Positions 1-7,221 of a stretch of DNA of 16,272 nucleotides are shown here, piece by piece (the first letter of the stretch is position 1; the number at the start of each line of letters is the position of its first letter). The stretch comes from Rhodobacteraceae bacterium UBA1957. GTDB lineage: Bacteria > Pseudomonadota > Alphaproteobacteria > Rhodobacterales > Rhodobacteraceae. The stretch is taken from NCBI GenBank assembly GCA_002336405.1, contig DDEJ01000023.1, forward strand, positions 1 to 16,272, in the 5' to 3' direction. The notes under the pieces were generated by a model. That model saw only the letters and a list, made by a program, of their open reading frames with translations, ran no database searches and had not been told where the DNA came from. Position numbers and translations under genes: made by a program.

Positions 1-190
1 TGCCATCAGGGGTTTTCTGGTATGGCCGCTGCCCCGTGAGGAACACCGAAACCGCCAAAATTGTTCTGCGTTGATCCGCCACAATCAAAATTTTAAAGCC
101 ATAGCAGCCCGTTTGTCCCAAACCACCGCTTGGCTCAGCCTGTGACCAGACCGATCCTGACCCTGCATACCCCACCAAAGCGACCCGCAT
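1..190 (-). other. Possible partial reading frame running off the left edge
   Basis: An open frame on the minus strand begins with ATG at 190 and stays open for 63 codons to the window edge. It starts MRVALVGYAGSG. No Shine-Dalgarno sequence is evident upstream, and its start overlaps the presumed ATG of the decayed LysE gene on the other strand. I do not recognise the protein. A competing plus-strand frame is also open from the edge to a stop at 143-145. The stretch may be the end of a real gene outside the window or simply non-coding DNA next to a pseudogene. Confidence 0.15.
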
Positions 191-841
191 GGCCTGAGCA
201 GACATTGTAACATTCGTATTGATCGCATCCCTGCTGGTGATTTCACAAGGCCCAAAAGGGGTGTTGATCGCCAAAACTGTTCCCATATCTGGGCGCGTCG
301 CCGGTCTGGCCAATGTTGCAGGATTTGTCACTGCTTTTTATCTTCACGGGGCACTGTCGATTTTGGCATCTCACTTATCCTCGTCCAATCAGCAATGGCC
401 TTCGCCGTGGTAAAATACCTTAGTGCTGCGTATTTATGCTGGATCGGGGCAAAGGCGCTTTATACCGCGATCAAAACAACCGCCGCAAAACAGATCGACA
501 CAGCACCGCACTCAACGGCTACCTGCAAGAAACGCCCCCTGCTGTCTGCCTATATCGAGGGCGTTTTAACCAATGCTCTCAACCCCAAGGTCTCAATGTT
601 TTACCTCGCCGCATTTCCCCAGTTTATCACAGGGGCCGACCAATCTGTTACATCCTCCTTTTTACTGGTGTTTCTGCATTCGGCGATTAATGCGGTATGG
701 TTTGGTGCCATGGTGCTTTTGGTATCGCAACTGGCCACACTGACCCGGAAAGGGGCCTTCCAGCGCTGGCTCAAAGGCGTCACCGGGGTCGTGTTCATCT
801 GGTTCGGCATCAAGCTGGCAAGCTACCGGATAACCCCTTGA
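189..841 (+). pseudogene. Decayed LysE/RhtB-family amino-acid exporter
   Basis: Members of this family are about 200-residue inner-membrane proteins that export amino acids or homoserine lactones. Recognisable segments run in order: an N-terminal helix with SQGPKGVLIAKTVPISGR where the family has a PGP motif, a glycine- and alanine-rich helix around AGLANVAGFVTAFYLHGALS, then SAMAFAVVKYLSAAYLCWIGAKAL, a central loop, TNALNPK, and C-terminal helices ending at 841. The first part (to about 365) is in the frame of position 189 and the remainder is in the frame of 395. One extra G in TTTTGGCATC (about 364-373) would restore the expected reading ILGISLILVQS, so a 1-nt deletion is the simplest explanation. 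The only upstream ATG (189) is followed two codons later by an in-frame TGA (195-197), and the first proline of PGP reads as glutamine. With two lesions and a motif change I call it a pseudogene. A sequencing error could explain the frameshift alone but not both lesions. Confidence 0.75.
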
Positions 842-984
842 TCGGTGATCCCAAGGGCTGACCCAGAGCCTCATCAAAGATCCTGGTCGCTTGATCATAC
901 CAAAAATTATCGATTACGTCTGCTTATTAAGGACGAGGTTTCGGGCGAAAGCCAAATGACCAGGATAAGACAGCTCTAAACGCC

Positions 985-1677
985 TCAGTCGTTGTCAGAC
1001 AGACCCGCACCAGCACCGGCAAGACGGCTGGCTTCGGTTGCAGGGGCAAATGTGCGCTGCGCAAACCCCTCAAGACAGGTCCGCGTTGCGACGTCAATCA
1101 CAGCGCGCGATTGCGGTGCCAGCAGGACCCCTTTCGGCGACTTTTCAGCTGGCGCAGGATCAAGGGTCACGCTTTCGGCCTGTGCGCAGGTCAGATCACC
1201 CACCACGCCGTCCAGATAGACTGCGCCATGCGCCAAAATTATCTGCACCTCCGCCCAGCGCAATCGGACCCTTTCAGAAGTCGGAACCCCAGAACTCTGA
1301 GTGCCAGACGCCTGGATTCCGAATGTCTGGGCCACAAAAGGCAACAGCAACAAAGGCGCCGACAGGTTGGACAGCGTCAGGCCCTGCATTGGTGAATAGT
1401 CTAACGCGCCATCACACAGCGCCACGCCGGTCAAAAGCGGGCAGAGCGCGCCACTGTCAGCGGTACAGCGCCCAGCCGAAACGGCAGGGGTGAAATCTTT
1501 GAAATCTGCGCCGTCAACGGCTGCGAGCAGCTGTGCCAAACACATCGGTCCCGGCAATCCGGCCGCCGCCAACCAGCGTGTCGCCCTGCCCGCCTCTTCG
1601 GCCAGACCCCAGCTATAGCCAGCCCCGCGCGCTGCTTTGCGGGCCATCGCGTCCAACTCGTTGAGCGACCAGTTCAT
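985..1677 (-). CDS. Uncharacterised protein resembling the DUF3726 family (last gene of the ALDH operon)
   Basis: A 230-residue soluble protein with no signal peptide and no convincing membrane helix. The N-terminus has SLNELDAMARKAARGAGYSW, followed by GLAEEAGRATRWLAAAGLPG (residues 24-43), a helix-rich signature I associate from memory with DUF3726 proteins of Rhodobacteraceae. A hydrophobic LLLLPFVAQ stretch (109-117), a DGVVGDLTC segment (156-164) and an Ala/Gly-rich C-terminus follow. The function is unknown. Its ATG (1677) lies inside the end of the preceding 567-residue gene with a 4-nt ATGA overlap, so the two are probably translationally coupled and their products may act together. 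Downstream, 842-984 holds only a weak hairpin (937-953) without a T-run and no clear terminator. The coding call is firm; the family name is recalled, not searched. Confidence 0.8.
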   Translation of the reverse strand: MNWSLNELDAMARKAARGAGYSWGLAEEAGRATRWLAAAGLPGPMCLAQLLAAVDGADFKDFTPAVSAGRCTADSGALCPLLTGVALCDGALDYSPMQGLTLSNLSAPLLLLPFVAQTFGIQASGTQSSGVPTSERVRLRWAEVQIILAHGAVYLDGVVGDLTCAQAESVTLDPAPAEKSPKGVLLAPQSRAVIDVATRTCLEGFAQRTFAPATEASRLAGAGAGLSDND

Positions 1678-3377
1678 CCCGGCACGTCCGACAGCGGCGG
1701 ATAGCTCCAGCTGTCGGGATCGGCATTGGCCAACTCATGTGGAAACGGAGCATTGCCAAACATGGTAATACGTAGCCAACGGTCCGAGCGCGGATCAAAA
1801 TGCCCTGCCCCAAAAAATGACAGTTTGAGGCGAAGCAAATCAATCGGCATCATGTCTGAACTGATGGTATTGTCATGGATTTCCGCATAGGGGCAACGGG
1901 CAACAATCTGCAGGCGTCTGATCACATGGCGGTGTTCGGGATGACACAACAAAAATTCCGCTACCGGACCGGCGTCAACAGTTTGCAGATCTTTATAGGC
2001 ACGTGCCACATCACGCCCCGGCGACAGTGGTTGTTCATAGGCGGCCACCGGCTCGTCAAACCGTTCGCCCAACCGTGGTTCAAGCTTTTCTTGCGATGTG
2101 TACCAGACCCGGGCCTGTGCGTCCCGCGCCGCCCAATCAATATCCAGCGCCCAGCCATAGATCTGTTCGATCAGCTGCGTCACCTGCGCCAGCGGCATTG
2201 CGCCATCAATACGAAATGTCTGCGCCTCATCGGCGCTCATGCAATGGGCCATCTCATCTATTAATGCGCCGTAAGGTTCTGTTACCAAGGCCGCCAACTG
2301 TTCTTGGCCCTCAAGCCCCAGTGAGGATTCGGCCCAGAGCCAGAGCCGGTTCCACGGCTGATCCTGAAACAGATCAGCGGTCTCAAGATGCGCGGTTAAC
2401 AGCGCCAGATCGGCCTTGAGCGTTGCCAGTCTGGTTTGTTGCACCGGATGATCGGTGCGCCACCTATCCGCATTAACCACGGCACGCAGCGTCAGATCGC
2501 GCATTTTGGCCACGGCCTCAGGGGTTGCCACGGCAAGGCTGCGCACCCGTGCCAGCCCCTCTTCGCGGGCGCAGATCCAGTTGTTCAGCAATGAGGGATG
2601 ATTGAGCAAAAACGGCGCCATACCCAGACCGGTGGAATTGCCGATGCCAAAGCCACGGCGCAGATCGGGATCAAGCTTTACGGCCTGCTTGGGGTTGCGC
2701 AGCCACGCCAGATGCTCGACCAGATCCAAAACAAAAGCGCGGGTCAGATAGACCGACAGCATCTCGACCTGAAACGGCGCGGAAAATTCGGGTCGTTCGG
2801 CGATTTGTTCGCGGTCAGCCGCACCCAACTTACCAGATCCATAGACCGCTGTGGTGCGCATCAGATAGCCGACGTCAGTAATCTTTTCCGGATCAGGTTG
2901 CTGGCCTTTGGCAAGGCGGTCCACCACGTGATCAAACAACCGTACCGAGCGGTTGGCACGCGAGACCGACAGCTCGGTTTGGGTCACGCGACCGGCCTCT
3001 TGCTTGGGGACATTTTGCGACAGACGGGTGATGTCATCGGCCGTAGGAATGCCGTCAAACAGCGTAAACGTCACATCCCATTCAGTGGCAATCACCCGGT
3101 CCGAACGTTTCTCAGGTGGAAGATCATTGGCAAATAACACCAACGAATAACTGCGTTCTGGACCGTGCGCCGAATAGACCGCCCGTCCAACGCCGCGCGC
3201 ATCAATATCAAAAAGCGGCACATCAAAATGCCAGTTTTCGGCTTTCATCCGGCGCAGCAAGATCCGCATAAAAGACAGCCTGCCCTGATGTGATGCGCCC
3301 ATCCGCGCCAGGCGCATGACCACGCCCGGATCGCGGCGGGGAATGTCGTGATAAGGGTTGTCTAACGGTGTGCTCAT
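1674..3377 (-). CDS. Conserved-looking 567-residue protein of unknown function
   Basis: A large soluble protein with no signal peptide, no transmembrane segment and no nucleotide-binding or catalytic motif I can assign. Visible landmarks are an Arg-rich N-terminal helix (MRLARMGASHQGRLSFMRIL, residues 21-40), an acidic-aromatic strand region (ATEWDVTFTLFDG, 97-109), VYGSGKLGAADRE (178-190), a glycine-rich GFGIGNSTGLGMAPFLLNHP segment (242-261) that looks like a binding loop, and a C-terminal part with LLCHPEHRHVIRRLQIVARC and WLRITMFGNAPFP. The ATG at 3377 overlaps the stop of the M19-like gene by 4 nt (ATGA), and its own stop overlaps the DUF3726-like gene by 4 nt. Such tight packing suggests matched synthesis with its neighbours, so a role in the same pathway as the aldehyde dehydrogenase is inferred. 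I found no basis for naming an activity. Confidence 0.85.
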   Translation of the reverse strand: MSTPLDNPYHDIPRRDPGVVMRLARMGASHQGRLSFMRILLRRMKAENWHFDVPLFDIDARGVGRAVYSAHGPERSYSLVLFANDLPPEKRSDRVIATEWDVTFTLFDGIPTADDITRLSQNVPKQEAGRVTQTELSVSRANRSVRLFDHVVDRLAKGQQPDPEKITDVGYLMRTTAVYGSGKLGAADREQIAERPEFSAPFQVEMLSVYLTRAFVLDLVEHLAWLRNPKQAVKLDPDLRRGFGIGNSTGLGMAPFLLNHPSLLNNWICAREEGLARVRSLAVATPEAVAKMRDLTLRAVVNADRWRTDHPVQQTRLATLKADLALLTAHLETADLFQDQPWNRLWLWAESSLGLEGQEQLAALVTEPYGALIDEMAHCMSADEAQTFRIDGAMPLAQVTQLIEQIYGWALDIDWAARDAQARVWYTSQEKLEPRLGERFDEPVAAYEQPLSPGRDVARAYKDLQTVDAGPVAEFLLCHPEHRHVIRRLQIVARCPYAEIHDNTISSDMMPIDLLRLKLSFFGAGHFDPRSDRWLRITMFGNAPFPHELANADPDSWSYPPLSDVPG

Positions 3378-4354
3378 GGGGCTGCCTCAAAGCTCTTGTC
3401 GTAAAACCGGTGCCAGTTGTCTCCCATGATCCCTGCAATTTCATCAAAGTCAAATCCGACCTTGCGTAATCCCGCCTCAATATTGCCAAAATCGCGATTA
3501 TCGCGAAACCAATCGGGCATCGGAGGAAACCCGGGCGCATCGGCAGATCCCTCGCCGTAATCAATTTCTTTCGACCAGCGACCAACGCGCATCCATTCGA
3601 CCACGCTGTCTGGCTGATCCTGACACAGATCCGAACCCAGCCCGAGATGTGCCGCACTAAACCGTTCGGCCGTATCGGCAATCATGGTACAGAAACTTTC
3701 AAGGCGGCATTCGGTCTTGTCCAACAGGTGATGAGGGTACAGAGAAAACCCAATCATGCCGCCATTTTCGATCACGGCGCGGATCACATCCTCGCGCTTG
3801 TTGCGCAGCGCCGGACACCACTCATAGGGGTTGGCGTGAGTGATCGCAATCGGGCGCTGCGACAGATCTGCCGCCTCGATGGTCGAGCGATCGGCAGAAT
3901 GGCTCATATCGATCACCATACCGACGCGGTTCATTTCCCGGATCACCTGCTTGCCCATACGGGTGATGCCGGGATCCTCAGCCTCATAACATCCCGTCGC
4001 CAACAGCGACTGGTTGTTATAACTTAACTGCATAAACCGTCCACCAAGTTTATGCAGCACCTCGACCAGGCCAATGTCATCCTCTATCGGGCTCGGGTTT
4101 TGAAAGCCAAAAAAGATTGCTGTGCGCCCGGTTTCACGGGCTTGCTGCACATCACTGGCCCATTGACCGTGGAAAATCAGATCGGGAAACCGTTCAAACC
4201 AGCGGTTCCACGCCTCGATGTTTAAAATCGTTTCACGAAAATTCTCGTGATAGGCGATGGTCACATGTACCGCATCGACGCCGCCTTCGCGCATCTGGCG
4301 AAAAATTTTCTCTGACCAACGGGCATATTGCAGATTGTCGATGCGGAACGTCAT
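3374..4354 (-). CDS. M19 (renal dipeptidase-like) family amidohydrolase with altered metal ligands
   Basis: A 326-residue cytoplasmic protein of the M19 membrane-dipeptidase fold, whose known members are binuclear zinc enzymes that hydrolyse dipeptides. Visible motifs are VIDMSH (148-152; H152) and ITHANPYEW (171-179; H173), matching the two later histidine ligands; the RNK motif (184-186); and GSD (240-242), matching the conserved late aspartate. The N-terminal HxD ligand pair is absent, because the protein begins directly at RIDNLQYARWS. The bridging-glutamate region reads GFQN (83-86) instead of a VEGGH-type motif. Similar substitution is, from memory, seen in M19-like proteins of Pseudomonas betaine-catabolism clusters. 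The start is supported by GGAG eight bases upstream, overlapping the end of the aldehyde dehydrogenase gene. No upstream in-frame extension supplies an HxD. True peptidase activity is uncertain; it may act on another amide or cyclic substrate. Confidence 0.88.
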   Translation of the reverse strand: MTFRIDNLQYARWSEKIFRQMREGGVDAVHVTIAYHENFRETILNIEAWNRWFERFPDLIFHGQWASDVQQARETGRTAIFFGFQNPSPIEDDIGLVEVLHKLGGRFMQLSYNNQSLLATGCYEAEDPGITRMGKQVIREMNRVGMVIDMSHSADRSTIEAADLSQRPIAITHANPYEWCPALRNKREDVIRAVIENGGMIGFSLYPHHLLDKTECRLESFCTMIADTAERFSAAHLGLGSDLCQDQPDSVVEWMRVGRWSKEIDYGEGSADAPGFPPMPDWFRDNRDFGNIEAGLRKVGFDFDEIAGIMGDNWHRFYDKSFEAAP

Positions 4355-4359
4355 GTTGC

Positions 4360-5811
4360 TTACTCCGGCGTGCCCGAGGCGATATAGGCTGTTTTTACAG
4401 TTGTATAAAATTCGGCCGCATAGGTGCCTTGTTCACGGGTTCCGTAAGAGCTGCTGCCACGGCCGCCAAACGGCACGTGATAATCGGTGCCCGCAGTCGG
4501 CAAGTTGACCATGACACAGCCAGTGCGCGCGTTGCGGCGGAAATGCGTGGCCCGCGACAGCGACCGCGTCACGATACCAGAGGTCAGACCAAAATGCGTG
4601 TCATTGACCACTTGCAGCGCCTCGCCATAGCTATCGACCTTGATTACGGCAGCCAGAGGCGCAAACATTTCCTCGCGATTGATACGCATGTCGTTGGTGG
4701 TGTTCAAAAACACCCCCGGTGCCATGAAATAGCCGTCCGTGTCGCGGGTCAATCGGTCACCCCCACAGGCCAGTTCGGCGCCTTCTGTTTTGCCAAGCGC
4801 AACATAGGCAAGGTTTTCATCAAGCTGTTGCTGGCTGACCACGGGGCCAAGCTGGGTGCCGGCGGTTAGCGCATGACCCACCTGAAGGGCCTGCGCGCCA
4901 GCAATAAGCTTATCGACAAACGCGTCGTGAACGGCTGCATGCACGATCAACCGCGACGAGGCGGTACATTTCTGACCCGTGCCACCAAACGCGCCGCCAA
5001 GGGCCAAAGAGACCGCCAAATCCAGATCCGCATCATCCATCACCGCGAGAGGGTTTTTACTGCCCATCTCCATCTGAACCTTGGTCAGATTACCAATCGC
5101 CGCAGCCGCAATGCCCTTGCCTACAGGGACCGATCCGGTAAAGGAAATTGCGTCTAAATGAGGGCTTTCCACCAGATGTTGACCAACCGCACCACCCGGA
5201 CCCATCACCAGATTGAACAGCCCCTTGGGAATATCCTGACGCGAGATAATCTCAGTCAGCGCCACGGCCGAGGCCGGGGTCAGATTGGCCGGTTTCCAGA
5301 TCACCGCATTGCCAAAGGCCAGCGCCGGGGCGATTTTCCAGCTTGCCGTGGCAGTGGGGAAATTCCAAGGCGAGATAATCGCAACAACGCCCACCGGTTC
5401 ACGGCGCACGTCAATCTCAATACCATCGCGCGTCGAATCGGCTGTCTCACCCATCTGACGCAGCACCTCGGCAGCGTAATAGGTGAAGAACTGACCCGCG
5501 CGATAAACCTCCCCCTTGCCTTCCGCCAGCGGCTTGCCCTCTTCGCGCGATAAAAGCGCGCCAAGCTCTTCGGCACGCGCCATCATTTCCGTGCCAATTG
5601 CGTTCAACACATTTTGCTTGCGCTCAAGACCATAGGCTGCCCATTCCGCCTGCGCGCGCCGCGCCGCATCAAGCGCCTGATCCACCTGCGCCGTACTGGC
5701 TTGGGCATAGTGGCCGATCAGATCGGTGATATCGGAGGGGTTGCGGTTTTCAATAACGCCTGTGCCTGCCACCCAGTCGCCAGCAATATAATTTTGATGT
5801 GTGTCGGCCAT
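4360..5811 (-). CDS. NAD(P)-dependent aldehyde dehydrogenase, semialdehyde-type
   Basis: A 483-residue member of the aldehyde dehydrogenase superfamily, which oxidises an aldehyde to the carboxylic acid in the cytoplasm. Catalytic and cofactor residues are all present: PWNF with N150, K173 in WKPAN, the FTGSVPVG nucleotide loop (224-231), general base E248 in MEMGSKNP, nucleophile C282 in GQKCTASS, and E380 in EEMFAP. The GSKNPLAVMDDADLDLAV and GQKCTASSRLIV segments resemble alpha-ketoglutarate-semialdehyde and related dehydrogenases, so a dicarboxylic semialdehyde is a reasonable substrate guess, not a demonstrated one. The ATG at 5811 follows GGAG directly and AAGGA at nine bases. It is the first gene of a four-gene minus-strand operon. 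A palindrome shared with the adjacent LysR gene lies about 100 bp upstream and points to LysR control. Confidence 0.93.
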   Translation of the reverse strand: MADTHQNYIAGDWVAGTGVIENRNPSDITDLIGHYAQASTAQVDQALDAARRAQAEWAAYGLERKQNVLNAIGTEMMARAEELGALLSREEGKPLAEGKGEVYRAGQFFTYYAAEVLRQMGETADSTRDGIEIDVRREPVGVVAIISPWNFPTATASWKIAPALAFGNAVIWKPANLTPASAVALTEIISRQDIPKGLFNLVMGPGGAVGQHLVESPHLDAISFTGSVPVGKGIAAAAIGNLTKVQMEMGSKNPLAVMDDADLDLAVSLALGGAFGGTGQKCTASSRLIVHAAVHDAFVDKLIAGAQALQVGHALTAGTQLGPVVSQQQLDENLAYVALGKTEGAELACGGDRLTRDTDGYFMAPGVFLNTTNDMRINREEMFAPLAAVIKVDSYGEALQVVNDTHFGLTSGIVTRSLSRATHFRRNARTGCVMVNLPTAGTDYHVPFGGRGSSSYGTREQGTYAAEFYTTVKTAYIASGTPE

Positions 5812-5908
5812 CTCCGGCTATCCTTTTGTTACGCTACAGCTGTGCTGCAGATACCTTACATTAGTCATAGTTTCAAATTTCAATCAAACGCAAAAAAATT
5901 GAATTTAT

Positions 5909-5923
5909 TTCAGAAATTCTGAA
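5909..5923. promoter_or_regulatory. Candidate LysR operator ahead of the ALDH operon
   Basis: TTCAGAAATTCTGAA is a perfect inverted repeat with 7-bp arms around one central base. It contains the T-N11-A pattern typical of LysR-type binding sites. Its centre is about 105 bp upstream of the aldehyde dehydrogenase ATG, suitable for an activator near -65 if transcription starts about 40 bp before the gene. A matching TTCAG-N5-CTGAA element lies at 6994-7008. A partial copy (TTCAATCAAACGCAA, 7 of 10 specified bases) lies 30 bp nearer the gene at 5879-5893. The surrounding 5812-6005 gap is AT-rich and otherwise holds no gene. Confidence 0.65.
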
Positions 5924-6005
5924 TTCATTGCCAATCATCCTTGGTCTCAGCGTTTTGTCTATGTACGCCCAAACGCCTGGCTGTACCCTTGCCTGCTATA
6001 CAACT

Positions 6006-6992
6006 CTACCGCATGCCGGCATCTGCATCGGCATCGGCATCTGCACTCGTCTCTGCATCCGTATCCTTGACCATATGGCTGAGTTTACCAATGCCTGTGC
6101 CAGACCCATCCACAGAAGACCGGTCATTGATCCGCAATCGCCGAAGTACTTCCGCGAAAGCCCGCACTGCGGGTGGAACCATTTGACGGGGCGGAGTGAC
6201 CATCCAGACCGTACGCCGCACTGTGGTATCGCGCAGCGGCAGAAAGCACAGATCATTAAATCCCGGCAATACCGCAAGACGCGGCAAAAGCGTCAAACCC
6301 ATCCCGGCTTGAACCAACCCCAACAGGGAGGCGGTGTTGCGCACAGTCAACCGCGCCGCGTCCAGGACGGGTTGAAAAGCCTCATCAGAGATCTGTGCGC
6401 ACAGACCATTGACGATAAAATCCACTCCCTGCAGATCGGCCCAACTGAGATCATGCCAATTTTGGCTGAGCGGATGATCGGCGCGGCAGACGACACCAAA
6501 AGCGTCGGAAAACAATATCTGGCGTTCAAAACCAGGCAGTGACGCAATACTGGCCAGCCCAATGTCGGCGCGATCATGGATTAATTCGTCAGCCACCGCG
6601 GTCGAATCCATATCGCGCAAATCGATACGCACTTTGGGATGATCTTGCATGAACCGCTGCAATACCGGCGGCAGAACCGTCTGAGCCACAGATGGCGTAA
6701 CCGCCAGACGCACCGACCCCAATTTGGCTTGTGACAGCCCTTCAATAGCTTGAATAGTGCGGTCAAAATGGCCAAGCTCACGCTGTGCTTCGGTCAGTAT
6801 CAAAGCACCAAGGGGCGTCAGACGCGCCTTGCGGGCCGTCTCGAACAGCGGGGCGCCTATATGTTCTTCGAATTGTTTGAGCATCATCGATATGGCTGAG
6901 GGCGTGCGGCCCAAGACTGTTGCAGCCGCCGCCAGACTGCCATGATTCGCCACTGCTTGAAAACACCGCAGCATATCTATTTTAATCGCCAT
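6006..6992 (-). CDS. LysR-type transcriptional regulator with acidic repeat tail
   Basis: A 328-residue regulator. The N-terminal winged helix-turn-helix (residues 3-62) shows LRCFQAVANHGSLAAAATVLGRTPSAIS, followed by the family's FEEHIGAPLFETARKARLTPLG. The linker helix and a two-lobed substrate-binding domain span about 92-285. The C-terminus is longer than the usual 295-305 residues: after LRRLRIND (about 283-290) comes a polar tail ending in an alternating Ala-Asp tract, ADADADADAG, encoded by hexamer repeats. The gene lies directly upstream of the ALDH operon in the same orientation with 194 bp between them. A shared palindrome upstream of both suggests that it controls the operon and itself. 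The co-inducer is unknown. Confidence 0.92.
   Translation of the reverse strand: MAIKIDMLRCFQAVANHGSLAAAATVLGRTPSAISMMLKQFEEHIGAPLFETARKARLTPLGALILTEAQRELGHFDRTIQAIEGLSQAKLGSVRLAVTPSVAQTVLPPVLQRFMQDHPKVRIDLRDMDSTAVADELIHDRADIGLASIASLPGFERQILFSDAFGVVCRADHPLSQNWHDLSWADLQGVDFIVNGLCAQISDEAFQPVLDAARLTVRNTASLLGLVQAGMGLTLLPRLAVLPGFNDLCFLPLRDTTVRRTVWMVTPPRQMVPPAVRAFAEVLRRLRINDRSSVDGSGTGIGKLSHMVKDTDAETSADADADADAGMR
6018..6044. repeat. Short hexanucleotide tandem repeat at the 3' end of the LysR gene
   Basis: Four successive copies of ATCGGC or ATCTGC in plus-strand orientation lie just before the LysR stop codon (6006-6008) and encode alternating Ala and Asp on the minus strand. Length change by whole units would keep the reading frame, so this tract could vary between strains without inactivating the regulator. 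Confidence 0.7.
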
Positions 6993-6993
6993 A

Positions 6994-7008
6994 TTCAGTC
7001 TTTCTGAA
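6994..7008. promoter_or_regulatory. Candidate LysR autoregulatory operator
   Basis: TTCAGTCTTTCTGAA shares TTCAG-N5-CTGAA with the element ahead of the ALDH operon. It ends one base from the LysR start codon and covers the region where its ribosome-binding site must lie (GAAAGA on the minus strand). Binding here would be expected to repress the regulator gene, the classical LysR autoregulation. The match of ten specified positions in two short intergenic regions is unlikely to be chance. Confidence 0.6.
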
Positions 7009-7023
7009 ATTTTTGTTGTCTAT

Positions 7024-7038
7024 ATCATCATTTCTGAA
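7024..7038. promoter_or_regulatory. Degenerate second operator half ahead of the LysR gene
   Basis: ATCATCATTTCTGAA keeps the right arm CTGAA and three of five bases of the left arm. It lies exactly 30 bp (about three helical turns) from the site at 6994-7008. LysR tetramers commonly contact a strong and a weak site on one face of the helix, so this may be the weaker partner. The evidence is limited to one good half-site and the spacing. Confidence 0.3.
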
Positions 7039-7221
7039 TCTTGCAGCTGCAAACGCGCAAGGGTTAGAAGCGCAAATAGCGGGCCCTACAAAGCAACCTG
7101 ACACCGATATCAAAATTACGCTTTTCCTCTCTGTTGCCAGTATAAAAGATACGCTAGGGTCCTGCGGTAAGTTCGCCCGTCTAGGCAAATGGACAGACAC
7201 AAATTTTAGAAAGCACCTGCC

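Noticed and set aside
838..936. Short minus-strand frame reading VIDNFWYDQATRIFDEALGQ between the LysE pseudogene and the DUF3726-like gene
   Set aside because: It looks somewhat protein-like but has two stops just upstream, no start codon, and overlaps the LysE 3' end. It could be a gene remnant but the evidence is too thin.
937..953. Hairpin GGTTTCG-GGC-GAAAGCC as terminator of the ALDH operon
   Set aside because: The stem is short with a bulge and no T-run follows on the minus strand.
4117..4869. 250-codon plus-strand open frame opposite the M19-like and ALDH genes
   Set aside because: It spans two well-supported genes on the other strand; its arginine- and histidine-rich translation is typical of an antisense shadow.
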